From Todiramphus chloris collaris (Eukaryota > Chordata > Aves > Coraciiformes > Alcedinidae), in the NCBI GenBank assembly GCA_025345505.1, contig JANVCC010000011.1, positions 4,963,595 to 5,027,594 of the forward strand: a stretch of 64,000 nt of DNA. The letters run 5' to 3'. The notes below the pieces were generated by a model. That model saw only the letters and a program-made list of their open reading frames with translations, did not search any database and was not told the origin of the DNA. This document shows positions 47,001 to 59,681 of the stretch, one piece after another (position 1 is the first letter of the stretch; the number at the start of each line of letters is the position of its first letter). Both the position numbers and the translations under genes were made by a program.

Positions 47001-50000
47001 ATTAAGCAAGAAAAACTGCAGTGAAATAATAAAAATTAGTCTGTTATAAATCAGGAATCAGTTCAGGAAATGGGAACACTTTCAAACTAAAGAGAAACAA
47101 TACACTGTTTAGACTAATTTCTTAACAAATACAATGATTTTTATTAGTAGGCTGATTATGATCTTTCTTGTTGACGAAGAAAAAATAAGAAAAAAAATGT
47201 AAAAGAAGTTAATATTTTGACTGATACTTTAGCACAGAAAGCTCATAACCCACCCATCAGCAAAACATTCAGAATAAGATCTTCCAGAGACAGACCTTGT
47301 ACCAAGGACATCGACTTTTGAAAAAAGACAGAGAACTTGAGAAGATCTGATGGGAGCTGGTTCAGGCAGAGCCAGAATAATCACAGAGAAGAAAATGCTC
47401 ATTTTGGAACTCCGTTTTAAAATACCGATACCTACAATGTAGCACTCATCTTTCTATCTGGGACTAGCACATGAACTACTTAAGACACCTGTGTTTTTGT
47501 ACACCAGAAAATACACTAAAAATCACAGCATAATGTAGCTGGAAGAAATCATTGGAGGTTGTATGAAAATTTATTTGATATGCTGCATTTGTTTGATATA
47601 CTTGCCTTAAAAAAGTAGTATGCATTAGATAACATTCCAGCTTTAATTAGTTGTGGAGTAGTATCACTTTTCTATGACTAGTACAGGTTAAATATACCTA
47701 CAAATACCTGTAAATATGTATTGTTATCCTCACCCAAATCACTCCTTCACCTTGTCCTGAAAATCATTGTAGTGATTGGACCACTGAGTACTGGCACCAA
47801 TGCCTATTAGGCTGAACAACGGTATTGTTCATGTTGACTGTAGTTTTCAGTCCTCTCTTGCTTTATGGATTTTGTACCATGGGTCACTTTTCTGCTTTGG
47901 GTTCATGAAGGACCTAGCAGCATAAAGCTTTGAACCATAATTAGATTATAAATGTACAATATGCAAATAAAGCAATTAAAATATGGCTACAAAGGCAGCC
48001 TTCAAACTTGACATGCTCACAGCTACAGAACTTGAATTCTGATAAGCATGATTAAAACTAGCAAGCTTGTCTTGATCCAACTTTTGTGGTACAAACATGC
48101 AAACTCCTGCATAGAGTTGTTGGACTAGTGTAACAATGTTAACAACTGGACTGAGTACACACTAAAATTTCCCAGTGAGATGTATTATTGTAGAATTTAG
48201 TTCCTTTTTCCATATTTTTGTATTAAGTCAAGCATGGTAGTTGATGAAATTATTTTTTTCTCCCTTTTTGGTTGGACTTTGGACCATTTGTTGTTTCATC
48301 ATGGTCATCCACAGGTACTTAAACACACTTAAATTGCTTTAGTAGGTATTACTTGTTCAGAAGATAACATAGATGTCTAACAATATTTCCATTCCCTTTC
48401 ACAATCTGTAAGAAAAAATAGATTCTACCTGTAATTATTATAAAGAATTCAGACTGCAATTTTAATTGAGAAACTTTAATGTCTACACCTCACTGGAACC
48501 CTTTAATGGTCTTCTCAAAAGCTGCAAACTTCACCACACAAAATGACTCCCCAAACAATAGTAGCACTGACTCAAAAGAGAGCATCACTTCTTTAGCACT
48601 TGAAGTCCCTCTCCTAAATATGTGTCATCCTCAACTGCTCCAGCTTTTTAACATGACACTATACAATCTGTCCTTGTAGTTGATAGCTGAGAGGATAAGG
48701 ACTGAGGGAATTAGCAGTGAGAGTCCAGCAATTGCTTCAGCACTGATGACATGGTTTCATTGTTATCCTTAGACAACACAAGGTAAGCACTCAGGCCAAC
48801 ATACAGAAACTCCAGTCAGCAACCATGGTCTTGAAATTACAAAAAAAAAGTATTTAATGTTCTTTAAATGTTCTTAATTCTTCACATACACTCAAAATCT
48901 ATTTTTACAGGCTGTCTCTAATAATTTCTAAGATCTTGAGACACCACCACCTCTATTCCAAAATCAGTCCCACTTGACGGGATATCAAGGACTAATTTTC
49001 AAACACACAATCCCTTACTGTCAGCATTTCTTTTTTTCAATAAGCAATGGTCATTTTAAATCCAAACTCATTCCTGGATAGTGAAGTACTTAACTATCTT
49101 TAGGTGCCAGTCTGTCTAGAGTTTCCAGTATTCCTCAGACATGGTTACTTACACAACCCATTGAAGCTGCTCTGTCTCTATTTCTAACACATTTTTCTTT
49201 TTCTACTCATTTTTAACCCTCTCCAGTGATTAAGGAAAAGAAATGTTTTAATCATTTATGAACTTGAAACCCAGCCTGCAAGCACATGCTTGGCCTCACA
49301 TAACTTCTAAATATATCTCATTAATTTCTAATCTTTTGTATAATCTAATTCAATCTCCAAAGTAAAAGTTGTTTTTATATTGCTTGCAATGGTCTCTCTT
49401 CTTAAAAAATATTTTTTCCTTCAGTTGAGCTGCTGCACCATTTTTTCTACACCAAAGTCAGGCAAGGTGACTCCAGGGCTTAAGCAGGCAGGTGCCATAA
49501 ACCCCAGTACTGCAGAGTTTGATCCTTACACAAACCTTCCCACAGGCATTTATGGCCCACTCACTGCAGGCACATGCCTGGAAAATCTGAAGAGAACTCA
49601 CAGATAAAGAAGTTCACTTGATTTCCACATTATAGAAAGAGTGTAAATGCAAGGAAAACTTCGTTAAGTAAACCAAATGAATGTCTGGCCTTTCTTTTCT
49701 TTACAGAAGAGTGTGGACTAAAATTGCTTTCTTTTCTGGAAGACTTGTGTGCACATTCTCCCTCAATAAAGTATTATTATATATCACAGTATGAGTGAAT
49801 TGCACAAGTAGGTTACATTTAATGAGAAAAAGTGTCTTTTTTTTTTTATCTAAAGATAGCAGAAACTAGAATGTCACCAAAAATAGCCCTTCTGATCAGA
49901 ATGGCTGTCTTTACATTGGTTTTGAACAATGCATTCAAAAAGTAACACACATTTTACCTCCATCATTAGGAAAACTTCACTAAAATAACCTGAATAGCAA

Positions 50001-51033
50001 ATGCTTAAAAGTTTCTGGCCTTCAACCAAAAAGTAAAATTAGGAGTTTCCAAGGTAAAAATCTGCTGACCTGCCCATTATTAGTCTGAGTAGTAAACTCT
50101 GAAAATATCACTTTAATATATAGAGCCCTATTCAGTATTTTTTCCTGGTGTACTCTCACAATTTAATTAAGAGAGTTGCACAACTTACTTTCATCACTTC
50201 AGAATGTGCCTTATAGACTGTAACATTGTATCTCACTTATTATTTTTCTGACTGCCAGACAAGGAAGATAATTGCACAGAGATAGATCATGAAGATACCT
50301 GACTGCCCAGACATGGTTGGTGCTAAGAATATAAAATTCAGGAGGAAAGAAAGCAAGAAATCATTTTAGTGGTAGTTTATTTATTTCCCTTTCTCAATGC
50401 ATGGGAAAACTATATTTGTTCAATTTTTCCCTTTGCAACCTCCCATTAGCCACTTAATTATTCAGAAAATTTAAATCAGGTTATCTCTCATTACTAATCC
50501 TGTTTTTACTACTTCTGTAGCACAGAGGGAACTGATTCTGGCTACCACTGATCACAGATAATATCCAACGCTCATTCCCCTCCTGCCTAGGACTTGGCAT
50601 CAAAATCCAGGTACTCAGCTGTCACGGCTTCCCTTATCGCTACTACACAAGGCATCAAGGAGAGCAGTAAGTCCAGTCAAGTGCTGTTCCCCACATTCAT
50701 GTCCACACCGCAGCTCAAGCAACTACAAATGCAACAGCTAGTAGGCCATGCTTGAACTAGCTTTGAAGTGTAGATTCTGGGATGAAGGACAGCTTAATTT
50801 TTATTATGCCCCTTAAAAGCAGGGACTGGGATGGAATGCAAGCTGCTACAGGATATTCCTGCAGGAGGAGGGAGTGTCACTCTTTTTTTTTTCCCCTTAG
50901 CCATCTTGTTTAAGGAAGTTCCCATGCATAGTTTCAAAAATACAGGAAAAAAAAAAACCATGATCTAATGTGATTAGTTCATTCCTGTGTGCCAGTCTGC
51001 AGGCAGACTAGAACACATGGCTAGCTGAGATGA
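44081..51033. other. Repeat-poor non-coding DNA, about 7 kb
   Basis: I recognise no CR1, LTR, long microsatellite or gene in this AT-rich stretch. It is the longest interval in the window without a recognised element. Exons cannot be excluded from sequence alone, but no frame shows a known motif. Confidence 0.5.
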
Positions 51034-51055
51034 TGTCACAGTTTAGGATCAGGGC
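51034..51055 (-). mobile_element. Possible LTR terminus (short)
   Basis: The first 22 bases (TGTCACAGTTTAGG...) match the TG-end of the LTR at 35569 with two differences, but similarity becomes weak at once. It may be a remnant of a related LTR or a chance match. Confidence 0.35.
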
Positions 51056-51119
51056 ATTCCACTGAACCTCTTCTCGTAGAAGAGATGGTTGGGTGAAGCA
51101 CAGCCTGTGGGATACAGGA

Positions 51120-51236
51120 ACAGGAGTTTCTGTCCTTGGAGATACTCAAATCCAAGCTGGATATTGCTCTGGACAACCTGCTCTAGCAGACTCTGAGGAG
51201 AGGGCTTGGACTAGTCAACGTCCAAAGTTTCCTTCC
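51120..51236 (+). mobile_element. CR1 LINE 3' fragment
   Basis: Sense CR1 words are readable: 'ctgtccttggagatactcaa', 'ctggacaacctgctctagca', 'gagagggcttggactagtca'. The terminal octamers are lost. Decayed. Confidence 0.75.
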
Positions 51237-54200
51237 CCCCTCATGTTTTGTGAAGAGACAGCTCTCAGAAGTGGAGTCATTTACCTCACTGTGGAACATT
51301 CACAGGGCCCCAGAAATTTAAGACCAGTTTTTACAGGGAGACTGATGGTTGAGCATATTACAATTCGCACAGGGAATATTACAAGGAGTATTGAATTACA
51401 CTATCCTTTAATACATAAAACAATATCACAACTATTATTGCTAATATTCTTACTAATGTTTTAGTAATAGAGAGAACTTTAATAATACTGCAGAACCACC
51501 ACTGCTGATGCCATCAATATGGCAACACCACAGAACTCATGCTCCAATATGCTCAGTGATTTATGACCAGATTTACACCAAAGGGTGTACCCATAATCAC
51601 GGCTGACCATCACATATCTGGGGGGTACTCTTTCATCACTGATGCAGCCCAGAGCTCATATCCATAGCTTCTCTGACTCAGGCACACAATGAAGAAGGTT
51701 CTTCTTCCCTTCTCTCCAAGTGGCAGTCAGATCTACTGAGGGATCTCCTCTGGGGTCTTTGGAAGAACATTCCCAAAATTGATCTGCCACTGCTTGTGCT
51801 TTTATCAGTAATCTCTGGTCTAGGCATCACATAGGTCTCACAACCAGATAATTCTTCATCCACCTTGCTACATGATTTTCCATCATCACCAGTCAGACCA
51901 TGTCTTTCTACTATTAGCTTCTACAAAGCACCCAAAAGGTTTAATTTTTTTATACCAACCAACTCAGTTAGTTTCCATTTTATACACCGATTAACTTAAA
52001 ACTCAACAGTTTCTTTTCTTCTTATACCAACAAACTTCAAGTTACAATTTGAAGCCTTGTACCTGGCTACCTGTAGGTGTTGATACCTGTATAGCCTTGA
52101 TACCTGTAGGCATCAAGGGAAGATCATGTCAACTTAAGTCAGGTGCCCCCAGTAACAATTGGCATGGTGCTATTTCATGTGACTGAGAGGAAGAGGCAGA
52201 ACTACAGATTGCATAGCAGTCTCTAACTGTTGTCTCTTTTCACACTGCAGACACTAAGCATCAGGGTGATGGACAAGGAAGATATTTTCCCTGAAATTTA
52301 TCTCCTGCTTCAGAGTAGAAGTGCAAAGCTCTAGGAAATCACTATGAAGTTTCTAAAACATAAGCCATTTTTCCTCATGGGCATCGAAAAATTAAGAAGC
52401 ACTCTTACATCTATGAACTGTACTGAAAGTGAAAATATAAAAGATCCTATTCAGATTATTACTTGTAATATTCTTGCCTTTGTGTCTGTGAAGAAACTTT
52501 CTACTACAACAAAGAAGCGTAAAGCCCAATACTTCAAGGAAGTTCAAAAAGTTCATATGATTTATGTCATTCACAGTAAACTATCCGTCTGCATTCAGAA
52601 CACTGTGAAGACCCAAATTAAGCTGCCATTGCTGGCACATCTCACTGCTCTTTGCATTCTGCTCACACCTTGATCTCTACTGGAGTTTCAGTGACATGAC
52701 ATTTCCCTGCAGGATCAATAACGGTGCCTGCATAGGTGTCTGTGCACCATGTTGTACAAGCAACTTTCAGCTCCATTCAACCCTCAGGTAGTACTATACA
52801 TAACTACAAGGATTTAAATCAAAGGGAGCTGTTGCTGAGAAGCAAATACGAAACAACAGGATGACAGAAATAAAAGTTCTCAAAGGAACTGAGTGGAGGA
52901 GCTGTGAACTGTAAAAGTTCATGGGTGACACAATTAACCCTTTCCAGACATAAGCCTAAGAAAAAAATAATTTTAATACATTAAAAGATCCAGGAATATT
53001 GGGCAGTATTTCAGTAGATGCAAAGGGCAAATCAAATAGTCACATTCCAATAGAAAATGGGTTAGAAACTGCAGCCGCCAGCCCTGTGTAGACTGTACGT
53101 TTGATGGTTTGGCTTAGAAAAGCTGGGGCTAGTTCATTCAGACCACCCCTTCAGATTTCAAGATAAATGACACTCATTTGGACCTGTCAGATTAATAGAT
53201 GGGAAAGGAGGAGAATAGAGGGTCACTGTATCCTCAAGAATCACTTTAAAGTTGGAAGGACCATAGAAATGGCATGTTCAGTTGTAACTCTGCTGGAAAT
53301 GACATGATTTGGAATTACATTCACTGGGTAATGCTATGCTGTCAGTTTAGCTCTGACTTTTCCAGCTTTTCAGATCCAACTCACATGTCCTTATTTGTTT
53401 CTAAACCCCTTTCAAAAGTGACCAGGTAGGCCCTTCTCAGAGGAAGCCTGGCTATAACTCTGAGAACTGTCGACTCCAACAAACTCATTTACAGTCCGTA
53501 TAAAATAAAACTAAGCAAACTGGGTTGATCCACACCAGAGTACTCAATGTCACCCCAGCCTATCGATAGCTGCTGTGGGACATACTTGCCCTAAAATGTC
53601 AAGTTTTGAGGCTATGACAGAAGCATCACTTTGTTTCACACTCTTCAAGATGAAAAATGCATTAATTTCTGATAATTATTTCATAAAGCCACAAAACTAC
53701 TATTTTGGAGATGGAGCAGACTTGGGCCAAACACTATGCACTCACTGCAAATACAAAAAATTCTCACTTCAAAAGACCTGTGCTGTAGAACATGTTTGGG
53801 AGCTACTCTGCATCCTGTGATTTAGAGACTAGGAAATACCCCTGGAGGAGCTGTCTAAAAGTGTAGATGTCACCTTTAAAGACTGCAAAAGTTCCTCTCA
53901 AATCAAGAGTAGCAAGAGACATTTAATGACAGAGTCCCTTCTAACCCTATTTGATGGATTCTTTGGATACATTTTGGTTCAGATTCTCCTTGCATACGTA
54001 CTGAAACTATAAGAAAAAATAGTATATATTATAGAATAAATAAATAGTATGAAAAGAAACAAGTCAGATTATTTTTACCTCATCACAAATCACTCTTCTA
54101 TGGACTTTGGGAAGGAGGAATAAGGAGAAAAATTTATGCATGCAGAAGAGAATTAAAGTGAAAACTGATCATAAGAATCTTGACAAGCCTTCTGTCTGAA

Positions 54201-54545
54201 TTTTGACACCTCCACAGAGAAGGGACCAAAGCCACATATTCCTACCAAAACAAGGAAGAAGGGAAAGAAGTGGTATCAAAGCAGTGACAGAGGACCCTGC
54301 TGAGATGCCTTCTGGGTAAGGAGAATTGCTAAGGAGGGGAGGGTTTGATAGTCTTGATTAGAAAGACTCTCTGTCTCTGTACTTAACAGTCCCTGCACTG
54401 CACACTTTGACATTTACTGGACTCTTCTCTGTGGTGCTCAGTAACAGTCTGAGAAGCAAGGGGAATAACCTAAAATACATTAAATTCCATTCAAACATTA
54501 AATTCCATTCAAACATTAAACAAAAAAACCAATTTTACTGTGATG
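51237..54545. other. Non-coding DNA, partly unclassified
   Basis: No gene is called. The part from 51240 to about 51960 has a composition and word use (an AT-rich segment with an ATTAAA-like motif on minus, then a less AT-rich block) that reminds me of an LTR, but I cannot align it to the families above. An 18-bp tandem repeat lies at 54478-54520. Confidence 0.4.
54478..54520 (+). repeat. 18-bp tandem repeat, 2.4 copies
   Basis: The unit 'cattaaattccattcaaa' occurs twice without change (54478-54495 and 54496-54513), followed by seven bases of a third copy. Confidence 0.95.
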
Positions 54546-54682
54546 GTATTTAAACACTGGAATGAATTACCATAAGAGGTTATATAGAGCCTCCATCTTG
54601 CTCTACCTGACCCTGCTTCAGGCAGGGGGCATTGATTGAGATGATGTCCAGAGGTCCCTTTCAACTGCAGAGATTCTGTGAT
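54546..54682 (+). mobile_element. CR1 LINE 3' end
   Basis: The sense CR1 3' end is readable: 'aaacactggaatgaattacc' (HWNELP codons), 'gatgatgtccagaggtccct', 'ttcaactgcagagattctgt'. The tail is reduced to one 'gattctgtg' unit. Confidence 0.85.
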
Positions 54683-57488
54683 CCACTCTCAGAGGTCACA
54701 AGTGAAAATTTTACTCAGTAGACTGTTACACAGGGAGGGGAAATTAAAATGAGGACTTTCAAGAAAAGGGTAAAATCAAATTTACTACCTTAAGTTTATA
54801 AATTGAAGGGGATAGGAAGGCATTTTGGAAGGCACAGATATCAAAATATGATAAATTAATATAATTCACACCAAATGAACACACAATCATTTCAGGTTTT
54901 TCCAAAGCAGATAAAACAAATCAAGTTACATATTTCAGATATACAATTTCACCATCTTTCTCAGCAACTAACCTACTACATGTGTCTATTTGGATTATCT
55001 CTGTCATTCAATTTTCCGTAATGTTTAAGGCCAGGAACCCTCCTGTGTTACTGGAAACCAGTGTTGAAGGGCTCAAGCTGTGATATAAAGTGAACAGTCT
55101 GTCTCCTAAATATCCCATAAATTCTCCCAACCTTTTAACCCAGGATGTGTGACAATTTGTTTATGATTGCCTGAAATCAGCTCTCTTCTGTCTTTTTGCT
55201 GGGCATATCATCTCATTCTATATCAATAGAAAATCCACCTATTTTCCATTTACAGTTGCAGGAAAAATAGTTAACTACTCAAGGAATAGAAATACCTACA
55301 TTTTCATTTGCCATTTTCCTAGGCAACTGTCTTGGATTTACCAATGGGTTAAGTTCTTTTAAGGGTCACAGAAGAAACTTCTATTTGTTCTTTAACACTT
55401 CAGCATAGCTTCTTTGAAGAGTCTAACTCTTTTTAAGCTCAAAAAGATTTCAGAAGTCAGCAAAGGGACACCATTACAGAGTTATAGGTTTGTTTTCTGC
55501 AAACAATTCTTTATTTCTGTTTTATCATATCATGATCATTCTCCTTAGAAACAAAGCCAGAAAAAAAAAAGTGTCATTTGATTACATAGTCTGGAGGATA
55601 ATCTGGATCTGTGGGATCAGTGAAAGAAACAAATTCAAAATCTGAGTTCTCAGTAGAAGGCATACCATCCTTCCACTTACAGTGCAGATACCTGTGGAGA
55701 TATTTGCTTTTCCACCAGACAGAATGTGAGATCCATTTTCATCTCAGACTACAGACAGAAGCAGAAATACAAGGTAATGTAATCTAAAGCTCTGGGGAAC
55801 TATAATATGGTTCTCGTAGGGGTTTTGCATAGTCAGGGAAATTTGTGAGCAGACTTCAAAGTCCCAGGTGAAGTTAACTCACCCGACCATTAAGGCAGGC
55901 AGCTTTAGTGGTGAATAAAATCCATAGCCAGCTGCAGATTCTTTGTTCCCTTCCTTATCTTTGTGCATTTATCCATTCTCAGACAAGGTCACAGAGTGAG
56001 ATTGGATGAGCCCTTGAGCCCTTCCCTAAGGGACATGCAGTTGAATTCTTTTCAGCAATGAGTCAGATCTCTGTCCCCATGTCTTCTTCCATGACCCGAG
56101 CTTTAGCTGCTCTCCCTCAGATATGCCTCAGTCCGATCTGTTCACAGCTGCTTTGTCTATTTGCTTGATAAAATTATAAATGTAAGCAGTCACACTGGCC
56201 ATCTCTATGCTGAGAGCTGACTAAAGGTCAAAACTGGAGAAGGTATAGGTGACTAAGAGCCAGATTGCCATGAGTAGGAGCCAGAATGACAGATCACTGA
56301 GCACACATAAAAAAGAGAATCGAGAAGTAATCTGTTAGTCCCCTTATTTCCTCCTCCTGCACAGAAAAAAAAAAAAAAAACATATCTACATTAGTGAGTG
56401 TCTCAAAGGTAGGTATCTGGAGAGAAACAACTGGTGGTAAGGACCAGCACTCACACACATGTAGTCAGTGAGATTTACATTAGCCTAGCTCTGGTCTGCT
56501 CCTGTGAACTGAAGGTTCATTAACAGCTGGAGCACATTTGGGACAATCCCAGAACACATCTTGTGGTCACTTCCATGCCAAAGAAATCCAATTTTATGCA
56601 CTTCAATACTACTCTGCTGTGTTAATAAAAGCACAGCAAAGTGGATGAACAGGTGGTTTTCTTCAAAAACTCTCTCCTGACACAAACTAAACCACTAATA
56701 TAGATGCATCTTGAAGACAATGTGCTATCTGGTGTTGTAACTACAGCCATGTCTACTTGGTGGCTGACCTGTGATTTATGTGTGTTTTAACCTGAACCTT
56801 TGCCAGAGAGCTGCAAAACTTTAAAGCCTCTGCTTTGAATTCCTGTCCACATGGCTCCCAGGGAGTGGCAGTAAAAACTTGTATCTCACAAAGATATGAG
56901 GCAAAGGGGAAGACTGGATATGTTGCTCTTCAATGCAGGGACACACAGAGGGGGTGAGTGAAAATTATTTAGTATTTGGCACCTAAAATGCCATCCCTCA
57001 TTTTACATTGCCCTCTACAGGTGCACAAGCTTTACATTATTCTTCCAATTAGGAATGTTCTGCTTATTTCACATGGTGTAGTTTACAAATTGAGGAGAAT
57101 GTCACTACTTTCAGTATGTAGAACTTAGCTTACCTTACCTTGAGCAGGCGTAGCATTATTCCCATTTCACTGAGACAGAGTTTACCTATGTCAGTGTTTT
57201 TAAAACAGCAGTAAGTTCCTTTTTGAAAATTGAGTTTCCGCAGTACAAAAAAAATCCAAAACCTTAGTCCAGAAAACAAAAAAAGTTATTTCTATAACAC
57301 TTTTTAAAACAATATACTTTCTTGATTTAGAATGTGGTTTCCTGTTTTATAAGTATAACCTTGTAACATTGTGTTTCAAGCTTATTTTATTTTAAAAATT
57401 GATGTCAATTAAAAGAAAAAAATTTAATACAACATGTCAACTACCAGTATATGGTACATTTATTTTAAGTCAAAACAAGTCATAGTGG
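54683..57488. other. Unique non-coding DNA
   Basis: No gene or mobile element is recognised. A 17-base poly(A) occurs near 56365. Confidence 0.5.
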
Positions 57489-58184
57489 GGTCCTGGGTTG
57501 AGTTAGAACATAATTAATTCTGTTCAGTGATTTTACTTTTCAGCTCAGTTCTTCTAGCTGCACTGTCTGAAGTTAGCAGCCTGTTTTCACAGACAGCATC
57601 TGCTGTTAGCATAACACTCAGCATTTAGAATTAGTACCAAGGACTGGTGTGCAAGCCAAGGCCACTGGTAGATCTTGTGTAACATGCTGGGGATGCAGAA
57701 AATGTAAGGCTGCACCTGCAGGGAGGAGCAGACAGGACAGGTGACCCCAAATGGACCAAAAAGAGATTCTATTCCATGTACATCATATTCAGGGTAAAGC
57801 TGAGCATCACGAGGTTCAAGCCCTTCTTCAATGGCTGGCATCTGAGGAGAACCCTGTCCATTCCACCTTCAATCCCAATCTGTGTGTTCCTGAATCCAGA
57901 TCCTATCTACTTCTGGGCCTAGTCTGGGACTTCCCCAGTGACTGCTCCACAGCATCAGTGGAGACAGTGACTTAATTGCCATCATGGGGGTTGGGTTCAG
58001 TATTGGTTTTGTATATATTTGTTTATATATTATTATTGTTTTCATTAAGGCCATTTTATTTTTCTTTTCTAATCCATAAATCTCTCTCCCTTATTCCCTT
58101 TCTCTTCCCCTTTATGAAGAGAGAGGAGTTAACAGAGAGATCTGTTATAGGTCTGATGGACAGCCCTGACCCTAAGCCTTGATA
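57489..58184 (+). mobile_element. Solo LTR (ERVL-like), decayed
   Basis: Same family and orientation as 15339-16142, about 696 bp. It starts near 'tcctgggttgag' (the family TG has become GG), passes 'ttaattctgttcagtgattt', 'ctgcacctgcagggaggagc' and 'gttgggttcagtattggttt', and ends 'ccctgaccctaagccttgata', a decayed CATGACA. The flanks AGTGG (57484-57488) and GGTGG (58185-58189) fit a 5-bp target duplication with one change. It is shorter than the 15339 copy because of internal deletions. No internal retroviral sequence adjoins. Confidence 0.87.
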
Positions 58185-59252
58185 GGTGGGAAGGTTTCTA
58201 CAGCATGGAAGTGACTGATGCTTCCACACCAAAGTTCTCACACTAATTTTGGGTTTCCAGCCTGTGTTTTTGTCCCACCACTGCTCCTTGACAGCCGTCT
58301 GCACTTACCACCACAGTTACTAATAGAGAGAAGGGAGGAAGTCTTCAGGAATGTGGTCTGCTTTGCTCTGCAGGTGTCCAGAAAAGGAGGATCAGTGAGA
58401 AAATGCCCAGAGAGCAATGAAAGCTATAGCAGAGAAAACCGTAGGGTTTACAAAGAATGGCAACAAGGCACATGACAGAAGCATCTGACTTTGCTTCAGT
58501 GAGTTCAGCTACCTCTGCTGAGTACCTTTATCATCTCAAGCCCAAAGCAGACACTCCCATACTGTCCACAGGAGCTAGTGAAAGAAGGTCTAAGCTTCTA
58601 CACAGCATGGCAAAAGACACCTTTCAGGAGCCCTGGAACACTCTCTCTTACATATCTGTACCAGCCTGTCTGAGCAACATGCCAGGTGTGTGACTTCCAG
58701 CAGCATTGCTCCATGAGAAACAGCATGCTCAGTATTTACTCTAAATGCTGTAAAGGTGAAGAAACATATATATATGTCCCGAGGTACAGAAAAAGAGTCA
58801 TTCATCTTTTAGGTTTCTTTCTAGAGTAGATATTTTTAATTTAAATCTGAACATGGACTTGTGTAGTACCTAGACACATTTATACAGGTTACGAAGTACT
58901 GCTGAAAATGCCACCACCTCAAAAATACCAGAGGCAAATCATCTTACATTTCTTTATTTATTATGACAGACAGAAGAATACTTATTATTCCATACAAAAC
59001 TTTCTATATAACCTAAGAGATGAGATAGACATTATACCCTCTGACCCAAGAGTAATTCTATATTCTTCAGACTTTCCATGGAAAAACTGTTTTGTGATTG
59101 AGATATATAACAAAAAAACATTTTACTTTTTTCCTTGATTTTAAAAAGAACATGATTCTGTGAAAAAAAGAGAAAATCATTCTCTTTACATTGGGTAGCA
59201 TTTGCTCAGTGCATGTCCAGAAAATGGAAAATTCATGCTTATCATGAACTTC
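58185..59252. other. Unique non-coding DNA
   Basis: No gene or element is recognised. Confidence 0.5.
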
Positions 59253-59681
59253 CTGGCCTGGAGAATAAATGTTATGAAGAGCGATTGAAGGAGCTGGGGC
59301 TGTTTAGTTTGAGGAAGAGGAGGCTAAGGGGAGACATCATCACTCTCTACAACTACTTGAAAGGACATTGTAGAGAGGTTGGTGCTGGTCTCCTCTCACA
59401 GGTAATTAGAGATAGAACAAGAGGGAATGGATTCAAGCTGCAACAGGGTAGGTTTAGACTGGTCATTAGGGAAGAATTTTTCACAGAAAGAGTAGTCAGA
59501 CACTGGAATAGTCTTCCCAGGGAGACGGTTGAGTCACCATACCTAGATGTGTTTAAGGGTCATTTAGATGTGTTTTTGAGGGACATAGTTTAGGGGTGAA
59601 CTTTGCAGAGTAGGGTTAATGGTTGGACTTGATGATCCCAAGGGTCTTTTCCAACCTGAATGATTCTATGATTCTATGGTT
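59253..59681 (+). mobile_element. CR1 LINE 3' end, well preserved
   Basis: A sense CR1 from 'ctggcctggagaataaatgt' through 'gaaggagctggggctgttta', 'ctctacaactacttgaaagg' and 'aacaagagggaatggattca' to 'tgattctatgattctatggt'. The last 126 codons in the frame at 59213-59593 are uninterrupted to the ORF2 stop and read [29 protein letters not shown] and HWNSLPRE. Same subfamily as 38024-38427, but with the ATTCTATG tail. Confidence 0.95.

Noticed and set aside
53241-53960. Weak CR1-like words near 53241-53300 and 53900-53960
   Set aside because: Only isolated short matches such as 'cccttctaacccta' are present, with no ordered alignment to CR1.
15339-58184. Same-orientation LTRs at 15339 and 57489 as the two ends of one provirus
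   Set aside because: They are 42 kb apart, each has its own target duplication, and no retroviral genes lie between them.
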